In this document: in pieces, positions 1 through 8,561 of the stretch
How the letters are laid out: each line of letters starts with the position of its first letter
Position numbering within the stretch: the first letter of the stretch is position 1
Assembly (NCBI GenBank): GCA_030267965.1
Contig: BRYA01000410.1
Location: 1-56,833 of the forward strand
Length of the DNA: 56,833 nucleotides
Direction of reading: 5' to 3'
DNA from: Triparma columacea
Taxonomy: Eukaryota; Sar; Bolidophyceae; Parmales; Triparmaceae
Made by a program: the position numbers and the translations under genes
Notes under the pieces: model-generated
The model's database searches: none
The model's input: only the letters and a program-made list of their open reading frames with translations
What the model was told of the DNA's origin: nothing

Positions 1-1215
1 CTCTACATCAAGCTTCAGTGTCTCTGGTAGCCTCTTGGCATTTTTGGTGATGCTGACAAGTTTCAATCTTCCTTTGATCATGTTGTTTTCAGCTGTGGTC
101 AGAGCTGGTGCGTTTGGAATAACCTCCTTCACAAAGTGCTTCTTCCTCCTCTCATCAACCACATCAGGCTTGTGAAAGTTCTTCTCAATCTCCTCCATTA
201 TACCCTTGATTGACATGTATACAGTATTGACCTCCCCCCTCCCCTCACTCCTCATCTCCTTGGCTTCCATTGTTCCAACGAGGGTAAGGGCGGTTTGCCC
301 ATGTTCGTAGGCTGCTAGCCTGATCTCACCATCAACCCTCGCTCTCTGTGCATTCTTCGAACGCGCAATCTTGACGAGTTTTGTCTTTGCCTCCTTCGGC
401 ATGGCGTTCTCATCCTCTGACATTATCTCAACGCACTGGCCTGAGCCTTCATTACGAACGGCTCTGATTCTAAGGAGGTACTCGACAACTGTTGTCCCCT
501 TGAAGAAATGCTGCCAAACTACAATCCTATCCCCCTTCTCCCTATGGATAGTGGCGCGTCGGAAAACTCCCGAATTACTGTCTGATAGAATATAATCGAG
601 GACAAGCTGCTGCTCGTCATGAACAACTACGCCGACATTTGCTCTCTTGGTATCCCACGACTGCTCAATGATGCCTTCAACGGCACCGCGCTCGACAAGC
701 ACACCAACCATCTCCTCGTGGGCTTGATATTGCTTGTCTTTTATCTTATCTAGGGCAGGGTGGGTGGTGTTATCGTCCATGCCACCATCAAGGGCTGCAG
801 CAGAGTCATCGACGGCCTCAGGGGCGGCAGTATTCTCTGCGGCAACCTCAGGGGCGGCAGTATTCTCTGCGGCAACCTCAGTGGCATCGACATATTCTTC
901 GGTGGCCATGGGGACAACGGCGCGGCGTTGCGCTACCTCGATGGTCTCAACGCTGTCGGCGGCACGCTTGTCCGCGGCACGCTCGTGAGCTGCGGCATCA
1001 TCTGCAGCGGCCCTAAGGGTGACGGCAAGGTCATTTACAACCGTGACAATGCCAGCTGCAGTTGCGCCCTCGCCTGCTGCGTCCTTGACGGCGGCGGCAA
1101 CTTCGTTGGCGGAAGATGCGGCAGCAGTAAGGTCGGCACATAGTTTTGTTGTTATAGCCTCGAGCTGCACGATCTTCTCCTCCCTCTCAGCGAGCAGAGC
1201 TTCATGATTATTCAT
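1..1215 (-). CDS. START-like domain protein, partial
   Basis: Reading the minus strand from an ATG at 1215 gives 405 codons with no stop to the window edge, so the 3' end is missing. The first 110 residues are Ala/Glu-rich and probably helical, and include two copies of a ten-residue VAAENTAAPE-like repeat encoded by a tandem 30-bp DNA repeat at 821-880. From about residue 150 the protein becomes globular. Segments such as VVVHDEQQLVLDYIL, YLLRIRAVRNEGSGQCVEI and QTALTLVGTMEA resemble the START-like (steroidogenic acute regulatory-type) lipid-binding fold common in stramenopile multidomain proteins. That assignment is from pattern memory and is tentative. A CAG lies 22 bases upstream of the ATG, so an earlier exon is possible. 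Other domains, for example a kinase, could lie off the window. Confidence 0.5.
   Translation of the reverse strand, partial: MNNHEALLAEREEKIVQLEAITTKLCADLTAAASSANEVAAAVKDAAGEGATAAGIVTVVNDLAVTLRAAADDAAAHERAADKRAADSVETIEVAQRRAVVPMATEEYVDATEVAAENTAAPEVAAENTAAPEAVDDSAAALDGGMDDNTTHPALDKIKDKQYQAHEEMVGVLVERGAVEGIIEQSWDTKRANVGVVVHDEQQLVLDYILSDSNSGVFRRATIHREKGDRIVVWQHFFKGTTVVEYLLRIRAVRNEGSGQCVEIMSEDENAMPKEAKTKLVKIARSKNAQRARVDGEIRLAAYEHGQTALTLVGTMEAKEMRSEGRGEVNTVYMSIKGIMEEIEKNFHKPDVVDERRKKHFVKEVIPNAPALTTAENNMIKGRLKLVSITKNAKRLPETLKLDVE
821..880. repeat. 30-bp tandem duplication inside coding sequence
   Basis: Two identical 30-bp units lie head to tail at 821-850 and 851-880. They are in frame and add ten residues to the Ala/Glu-rich N-terminal part of the START-like protein. 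Confidence 0.9.
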
Positions 1216-1972
1216 CTCACAGTCCAACAGAAGCCTGCGGGAGCGCGAAAAAAATCGACAGACCGGGAAAGGGGGTGAGTTAGATAGTTCGAAAATAATT
1301 CGCTTGCAACCATCGCCACAAGCCCTCCACATTTAAAAAAAATGCTTAGTTGATGAAAATTTTGTCCAAAGTCCCCAAATCGTCCCAAACCCAAACCCAA
1401 GAAACAGGGTTGGCCATGCTGTTCCGCTGTGCCTCCTGCCTCTCTCTCCCATCCTCTCTCCCCACCGATCCCTCTTCTACCCTCGCCTTTCTACACACCC
1501 CTCGCTTTCTCTCCTTCCTTACCTTTGTCTCGTCCCCTCGCTTTCCCTCCCCTCCACAAGTGTTCCCAAGTCCTTCCCGAAGGCTTCGAGAATAGGAGAG
1601 CTTACTCTGAAGCTATGACTACCTCTTGAACGATGAAAAAGACTTAATGAGGGAGAAACAATCGATACTTGAACACGGTGCTGTATAAAACTGCAATTAA
1701 AGGTACCGAACAAAAATAAGGTTTGGATATATTTTACAACCTGCTCTTAGCACAACAAATAAATATCTGAGTAGCCGGCTTTACTCATTTTGTAAGTCTC
1801 ACTGGGTTACACTTTACGCCCCTGGAACTCCCCGGCCGTAGGCAAAAAAGTTTTCATACACTGTGCATTCGGAGAACCAAAAAGATACGCCCTTAACCTC
1901 AACCCCCTCTATTTCTTGCCCCCCCCCCCCAGCACCCCCCTCCCCTACCTAACCCCTTCTCCCCTTTCTGAT
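1216..1972. other. Intergenic region, no gene seen
   Basis: This 757-bp stretch lies between the 5' end of the START-like gene and the 3' end of the dioxygenase gene. It holds pyrimidine-rich tracts (1430-1560, and a C run near 1920-1930) and a TATAAAA string near 1684. Both short open frames seen here are low-complexity and have no family features. I see no RNA gene. Confidence 0.5.
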
Positions 1973-3646
1973 CTAATAAAAGGCCGAGAACGTAGCGTCG
2001 CTGAACTGTCCAAAGTCCTGCCCCTTCTTCCATCTGCTCGCTAGTGTCCTAACGCTGCTTGGCAAGTGCTTGGCAGCCTCCGAGTCCTGTACTTGTTCCA
2101 CCCCAATCCCCTCCGGTACTTCCATATCCCCATCGTACTCCGGCTCCATGAAGACCGCGAAGGTCTGCCTTGAGATTCCCCTTCCCGCCTCCCCCCCCGC
2201 GCCCCGGACTGCGTGGGGTGTGGCCTGGAGCGTCCCTCCCGTGTGGATCTGCGCCGTCTCCCCGATTTGGAAGCTTATGCAGTTCCGCCCCTCCGACCCC
2301 TTAGGTAGGACCACCTTGACAAGGTCTCCCTTCCGAGACCTTATGTACAGCCCAGCCTCGGGGTCGGGGCAGGGGACAACTTCGTCGTCCTTGTTGGTGT
2401 ATATTGCAGGCACAAGTCCTGTGAGGGAACCGTGGTCGTTGTGCCAGCCGCACCAGTCCGAGAAATCATTGTCCGACGATGGTGATGATGATGATGATGA
2501 CGATGACGATGACGAAGACATGCCAGCGCCTGTCATGGCAGCAACTTCGTCTGCGGGGAAGTAGTGCAGGAGCCTTCCCTTACAGCACTTGCTCTCCTGG
2601 AGGAGCTTGAAGAACCTGCCCTTCTTGTAGCTGCGACGAGAGAGAAGCGTGCGATGGGTTGAGAATAATTAGTGGCGTTAACGGAGGGGTTTGAAAAAGA
2701 AGCAAAAGCAAGCAAGCGTATTGCCTTGCCTTGTCTCACCTATCTCCGAGCTTCTCCTCCACGTAGTCGTCGCACTGCTTGGCAAGCATCCGCCCGACGT
2801 CAACTACCAGTCTCCCCAGGTCCTTGAAGGCAGGTTCGAAGCCAGGAAGGTCCTCTGTGGGCCAGATGTTGGGCTCAAGGAAGGAGGGAAACTTCTTGAT
2901 AAGCTCGGCGTCGGTGGAGGGGACGTCCACCAGAGGGTTGCAATAGTAGCTGCAGGGGAGAGGGGGGGGGCAAAGGAGGTGAGGCTTAAATATAGAGGTT
3001 GCTACATACGACTCGTGAATAATGATTGTAGCTGCTCTCACCTCCCCTTGGCATAGTCTGGCTTGTTCCCCTGGAGCTTCTCGTTCCCGTAGCTCCAACC
3101 AACCTGGTAAAAGGCGTGGGGAGTCTCTGTCTTCTTCTTTATCTCGTCTGGAAGCTTGGCGAAGGAGTTGGCGAGGGGAAGCATGGCCATTCTCTGCAAC
3201 GAGTGTGCGGCAAGTGCGGAGCGTGAGTGAAGAGCGAAGGAGTATTGGGGACAATCAGAGGGGGTAACAAGTACCGCTTTAATTGCCGCTAGGAGGTTGC
3301 ATGCACGCACTACTAATACGGTCATACACGAATTTGCGATGTGGTTACAAATGCCTTGTCGTCGCTCTACCCTCCCCCCAATTCCCTCTGCACATTCCCT
3401 CCTCCTAATCCCTTTGCCCATGCTCACCTTTTCCTCCAGAGTCGGGACCCCTTTGACTGTCAGGATACCCAGGCCGTCGTAGCCATACGCCTTGGCGATC
3501 TTCGCGAGAAGCTCCGGCTTTTTCCTCGTCAGGCCCTCCTTTAGTTCTTCATACTCTGCGTTGGTGAATAGTGAAGTTGGTGAGATGGTGCTTGTGGTAA
3601 TTGCGTATTTAGATACATTGAAACATGAGGTAGTAATCAAGTTCAT
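1973..3646 (-). CDS. 2OG-Fe(II) dioxygenase, plant isopenicillin-N-synthase-like type
   Basis: Four exons are inferred: 3646-3428, 3193-3042, 2949-2740 and 2630-1973 (412 residues). All three introns start GTGAG and end CAG, and the phases fit. The protein should be a 2-oxoglutarate- and Fe(II)-dependent oxygenase; substrate is unknown. It matches the plant clavaminate-synthase-like group in order: YGYDGLGILTVKGVP near residue 55, GWSYGNEKL, SYYCNPLVDVP, NIWPTEDLPGFE, and KGRLLHYFP. The iron ligands are HxD in GWHNDHGSLTGL (about H257 and D259) and the distal His in ATPHAVRG (about H333). The likely 2OG-binding Arg is in SRQTF (about R348). A run of 12 Ser (GAT/GAC repeat on the plus strand) sits just before the HxD motif, which is unusual. 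The start is uncertain; an upstream hydrophobic open frame at 3680-3889 could be an alternative first exon. Confidence 0.8.
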
Positions 3647-4076
3647 AATCTACACCTCAACCTTGCAAATTTTCCCGATTTACTTCGCCTTCGACCCCCT
3701 TCCCTCACCTATAACAACGCATTCTATTTTATGGACCACCTCCATCTCGGAATTGGCTTGATGGTGGGTTGTTTCTCCCCCTCTAATTCCGTTCGCCTTT
3801 ATATTTTGTCCTTCTGTCATTGATATAACAGCCTTAAAAGCTGTCGTAATGACGAAGAGACGTAATAATGTGGAGATAATAGATGACATTTCTGCTCCTT
3901 GACCAAGGAAAGGTTGCTCTCAGACCTCCCTTTCATTTTCCTTGACTTGCCTTTCTGGCACAGCTCTCAATAAATTTAATCCCTCAAACACACCTTCTCT
4001 CTCCCGTTCGTTCTCTTCGAAACCCCACCTCTCCTTCCCCCGTGACTTTGATCCTCCCTAACATCTTCCTTCTGTC
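3647..4076. promoter_or_regulatory. Divergent promoter region, dioxygenase and ALDH16
   Basis: This 430-bp spacer lies between two divergent start codons, so it should hold both promoters. Pyrimidine-rich DNA fills the side next to ALDH16 (3900-4075). No TATA box can be assigned with confidence. A minus-strand open frame at 3713-3889 has a hydrophobic start and a GGTGAGG donor-like end, so part of the spacer may instead be a first exon of the dioxygenase gene. Confidence 0.35.
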
Positions 4077-7000
4077 ATGTTTCGTCTTAGCACCATGGTC
4101 CGCAAGGTCCCTCTTCCTGTCCCTCCTCGTTTCCATGCATCAAGGACTATTTCCTCCCCATTTTCTACCATAACTTCGCTGTTTTCCTCGATGGACTACG
4201 GTAACGCGCCGGAAGATGACTCCCCTGCCCGTTCCTGGTTGGATAGTCACGATAAACTATTTGGTTCCTTCATTAACAACAAGTGGAACAAGGACAATGA
4301 GGTGAGAAAGGAGCTCAGCTCTGCCCTGACATTCATCATACATATACATATACATAACTCTAATCCGTTCTCCTCCTTTCGCTTGGCCCTTCCGCTAGGC
4401 TGATATTCCCTTGGCTCCGTCCGTCTCTCCCTCGACAGGCGAAGTCTTGGCGGAGACTGTCCAGGCAACCACCGATGATGTTGACGCTGCTGTGGATGCC
4501 GCGAGGACCGCCTTCACGTCTTGGTCCGCCCTCGAGCCCCACGCGAGGGCCCGTCACATTTACGCCATTGCTAGGTGAGGCTTAGGGCGGCACTACATAA
4601 TCCCTCTCATTTGGTTCTCGTTTCTCTCCTCCTAACCTGCCACTGCTCCATCGCCGCTTCGCTCCCCTCCTCCTCCCCCCTCCATCCCGCCCTGCAGGAA
4701 CCTGCAGAAGCACTCGCGCCTCCTGGCAGTGGTGGAGAGCATGGACAATGGGAAACCAATCAGGGAGACCAGGGACGTTGACATCCCGGCTGCCGTGAGG
4801 CACATGTACTACCACGCCGGTTGGGCCCAGATTATGGACACCGAGCTCCCAAATTACGAACCTGTCGGGGTCATCGCTCAGATCATCCCTTGGAACTTCC
4901 CCTTGCTCATGCTGGCTTGGAAGATTGCTCCCGCCCTCGCCATGGGTAACACCGTCGTCCTCAAGCCTGCTCCCTCAACCCGTCTGTCCGCGGCCCTTTT
5001 CGCCGACATCCTTGCTGAGTCCGGTCTCCCCCCCGGGGTCGTCAACATTATCTCTGGTGACAACGACATGGCGTCCCACCTCTCCGCCCACCCTGACGTG
5101 GACAAGGTTGCGTTCACTGGATCCACGGCTGTTGGGAAGCACCTTCAGAGGCAGCTCGCCGGGACCAACACCAAGCTCTCCCTCGAGCTCGGGGGCAAGT
5201 CCCCTGTAGTTGTCTACGAGTCCGCAGACCTCGACGGGGCCGTAGAGGGGCTCGTCAACGGAATCTGGTTCAACCAGGGGCAGGTTTGCTGCGCCGGGTC
5301 GCGCCTTCTGGTTCAGGAGAGCGTGGCGGAGGTCTTTGTGGAAAAGCTGAAGCGCAGGATGGACACGTTGAGGGTGGGGAACTCTCTTGAGAAAAATATC
5401 GACATGTCTGCCATAATCGACGAGACCCAAAGGGAAAGGATTCAATCCATGGTGCAGATCGGGATCGACGAGGGGGCGGATATTTACCAGCCCAAGGACT
5501 GCGTTCCCGAGGACGGGTGCTTCTTCCCTCCCACCTTGGTCACCAACGTCCAGTCCACTTCAACCCTGGTGCAGGAGGAGATCTTCGGCCCTGTCCTCGT
5601 AGCCCAGACGTTCAGGACTCCAGCCGAGGCCGTGAAGCTCGCCAACAACACCAGGTACGGTCTGAGCGCTGGGGTCTGGACCGAGAAGGTCGGCCTCGCC
5701 CTCGAGACGGCTCTCCAAATAAAGGCTGGCGTTATCTGGGTCAACACGCACAACGTGTTCGATGCGGCCGCAGGGTTCGGAGGCTACAAGGAGTCCGGGT
5801 TCGGGAGGGAGGGGGGTAGAGAGGGGTTGTACGAGTACATTAAGCTGGCTTGGAAGAAGGGGGGCAAAAGAATCGTCGGTGAGAATGTCAAGGAGAACGG
5901 GGGAGAATGGGGGAAGCCTCGGACGCCACCTCTTCCCTCTACCCCTTCACCCTCGAGCGGGTTGGAGGGGGGGATCCCCGGCGTTGACAGGACCCCGAAG
6001 ATGTACATTGGAGGCGCCCAGAAGAGGCCCGACGGCAACTATGTGCTCCCTATCATGAGCAGCGACGGGAAGAAGCTCGTGGGACAGGTGGGGGACGGGA
6101 ATAGGAAGGACGTAAGGGACGCCGTGTCGGCGGCATGCAAGGCGGCACCGGGGTGGGGGAAGAGAGGGGCGTACAACAGGTCGCAGATCCTGTTTTACAT
6201 TGCTGAGAACCTCTCTATTAGGAAGGAGGAGGTGAGAATAAGGGGAGGGGAGGGGAGGGGAGAGAGGTCCCGCTAAAAAGAGGATCCCGCCTGTTACAAG
6301 GCGCCGCGCGTCCGATGCCCGGTGCACCGTTGCCTCAAAATCTAACTCAATACCACTTCGTTGCAGTTCGCCTCTCGGCTTGACGACATGACAGGTTGCG
6401 GGATCGAAGAGGGTCGCTTGGAGGTCGACATGAGCATCTCTAGGCTCTTCACTTACGCCTCTTACGCGGACAAGTACGGGGGGGCAATTCAAGAGACCGC
6501 CTTCTCCGGGGTTACCTCGAGCATCAACGAACCGGTTGGGGTCGTAGGGGTCGTGTGCTCAAACGACAGGCCGCTCCTGCAGTTCGTGAGCGCGGTGGCG
6601 CCAGCCGTAGTTAGGGGCAACTCGGTGGTCGTGTGCCCGAGCGAGGTGAGGGAAGACGGGTGGCTGACTAAAAAAAGAAATCCCCTTGTGAACGACCAGA
6701 CTTGCGAACAGCAACGAACAACAAACTGACACGCTGCCGCCTTGCGCCTTACTCCTTCTTAGAAATACCCCCTTGCGGCCACTGACCTCTACCAGGTGCT
6801 TGACACCTCCGACTTGCCCGGTGGCGTAATAAACATCGTCACCGGTCAGAGCTCCGTGATTGCAAAGACCCTCTCCGAGCACCAGGCCGTGGACGGGATC
6901 TGGTACTTTGGGGATGAGGAGGGATGCTACAACACGCAGAGGCTGGCGGCGGAGAACATGAAGAGGACTTTCGTTTGTGCGGAAGGAAGAGACTGGATGG

Positions 7001-7262
7001 ACAAGGCTCAGGGAGAGGGAGAGGAGTTCCTGAGGGAGGCTAGGTGAGATTAGATTAGAGAAGAGAGATGGAAAGAGAAGAGAAGAGAAGAGAAGAGAAG
7101 AGCGTGTGCGAGAAAAGCTAGAGTAGCTTGGCGACGGTACGGTTTGACCCTCCCCCAATTTCTAACCCCCAAATCCTTCACAATTTCGTCCTTTGCAGCG
7201 AGGTTAAGAATATTTGGATCCCCACGGGTGAGAGCATGCCTGGGGGTGGGGGAGCATACTAG
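4077..7262 (+). CDS. ALDH16A1: Aldehyde dehydrogenase family 16 (double ALDH domain)
   Basis: Six exons are inferred: 4077-4301, 4399-4574, 4698-6231, 6367-6645, 6763-7043 and 7199-7262 (852 residues). All donors are GTGAG and the phases agree. The first, complete ALDH domain has IIPWNFPLLM, FTGSTAVGK, the general-base Glu in LELGGKSP (about E297) and the nucleophile in GQVCCAGSR (C331/C332). The second domain (about residue 575 onward) is shortened and lacks a catalytic Cys, as in family 16. It ends with the family features GVINIVTG, GIWYFGDEEG and IWIPTGE. The family is known for one active and one degenerate ALDH unit. Because the first Cys is kept, an active NAD(P)-linked aldehyde oxidation enzyme is expected; the substrate is unknown. 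The first 38 residues are basic and Ser/Thr-rich and could be a mitochondrial presequence. Intron 7044-7198 has a GAGAA repeat near 7075-7100. Confidence 0.9.
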
Positions 7263-7371
7263 GATAAAGAACGGTGTTTTTTAAGTGGGACGCTAAATCT
7301 CTTGGTATTTTCATTCAAAAACGGTTGCGTTGCGTTCTATTGTTACTTCGCCTCTGAGCCTTCCTTAAAGT

Positions 7372-8349
7372 TTACTTGCTCTTCTCCTCCTCCTTGATTG
7401 ACTTCCCCTCCTCCTGCGTCTTCCAGCTTAGCCATGTGTTCCAAATGAATCCCACGCAGTTGCTGAAGAGCACCTGGTACTTCGCCGGCGTGAACGCGAA
7501 GTTGAATGTCATCGCCGGTACCCATAGGACTAGGTTTGAGGTGTACATGTCGACGAAGCTTTCCTTTACCGAGGAGAACGCCTGACCCAGGGATGAGCCC
7601 TCGAGGAGCTTGAGGGAGGTTACAAAGGTGGGGATGAAGAGGGGGGCGAAGAATAGCTGGTCGCAGGCCACCCTCTTGGCAACTGTCAGGGGTCCGCTGC
7701 CCGGGATCCTGGACATTACAAACCCGTACCAGTGGTGAGAAACAGGGGCGATTAGGAAGAGGCCGAGGAAGGCGAACCGACCAGTGCGGAGGGGGTCCCA
7801 GGTGAAGCCGACCGAGTCCCTCTGGACTATGTACTGGCACCCCACGTCACCACCCCCGGCAACAAAGGCGGCAGTCAAGGCCTTGGTCAACATGGGGCTA
7901 GAGTCAAGCTTGGAGCTGTACCAGGATAAGGGGTCGAAACCCTTGTTCGGCTGCGCTGATGTTTGCGTCGTCTTCGCTCTTCCAGTTGTCCCGTTGTGAT
8001 TTCTAGCATTTCTAGCATTTCCAGTATTTCTACCACCGATGTGGTTGTTTGTTGGTCTCCTCATTGTTCTCGTTGTTGTGTGAATGGATCGACTTATAAC
8101 TCTCTGAGGCTGTCTATTAAGGCCAGGTATAGAGCCTCTGTGCATTTTAAGGTTGTTTTGCGTCCATTTTTGGGTGTAATTTATCACAAACTTGTTAGTC
8201 CGGAAGAGCGCTGAAGTTCCCAAATTCACTCTTTGCGGCATGCGGACGCCTAATGATCGTAAGGATAGAGATGGCACGCTCTCTTTGATGCTCCGAATGA
8301 GTGGGTATGGGGCAATGTTCTTTTTTGAACGATATACATGTGATGCCAT
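7372..8349 (-). CDS. Mpv17/PMP22 family membrane protein
   Basis: A single-exon gene of 325 residues. The C-terminal 190 residues carry the Mpv17/PMP22 pattern: WYSSKLDSSPMLTKALTA at the start of the domain, a first membrane segment FAFLGLFLIAPVSHHWYGF, RVACDQLFFAPLF, then the signature region around NLVLWVPAMTFNFAFTPAKYQ and the terminal GFIWNTWLSW. Family members are small four-helix proteins of the inner mitochondrial or peroxisomal membrane. The first 130 residues are basic, Arg/Asn/Thr-rich and unlike the family, and may be a targeting region (mitochondrion or plastid). The gene ends 109 bp from the convergent ALDH16 gene and is divergent from the ABC transporter gene. Confidence 0.85.
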   Translation of the reverse strand: MASHVYRSKKNIAPYPLIRSIKESVPSLSLRSLGVRMPQRVNLGTSALFRTNKFVINYTQKWTQNNLKMHRGSIPGLNRQPQRVISRSIHTTTRTMRRPTNNHIGGRNTGNARNARNHNGTTGRAKTTQTSAQPNKGFDPLSWYSSKLDSSPMLTKALTAAFVAGGGDVGCQYIVQRDSVGFTWDPLRTGRFAFLGLFLIAPVSHHWYGFVMSRIPGSGPLTVAKRVACDQLFFAPLFIPTFVTSLKLLEGSSLGQAFSSVKESFVDMYTSNLVLWVPAMTFNFAFTPAKYQVLFSNCVGFIWNTWLSWKTQEEGKSIKEEEKSK

Positions 8350-8561
8350 TTTTTAGGCTGATTTGGTGATAATTGCATCACAGAACAGGGGAGCTTTTTG
8401 AATGACAAATTTAATCGTAAAGATGCCGACGTGTCGTGAATTTTTTTCAATTATCGGTAGAATTACGACGGATCTTTCGCGGCGTATTTTCGCAGTAAAT
8501 TTCTGAGGTCGTAACTTACTTTCCCTCTCCTCTCCTTCTCACACGGGGCCTCCGAAAATTG

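Noticed and set aside
1212..1713. Short frames in the 1.2-1.7 kb spacer
   Set aside because: They are low-complexity, Ser/Pro-rich and lack splice partners or family patterns.
3680..3889. A 69-codon minus-strand frame with a hydrophobic start upstream of the dioxygenase
   Set aside because: It could be a first exon but no matching acceptor gives a better family start than the ATG at 3646; left as an alternative only.
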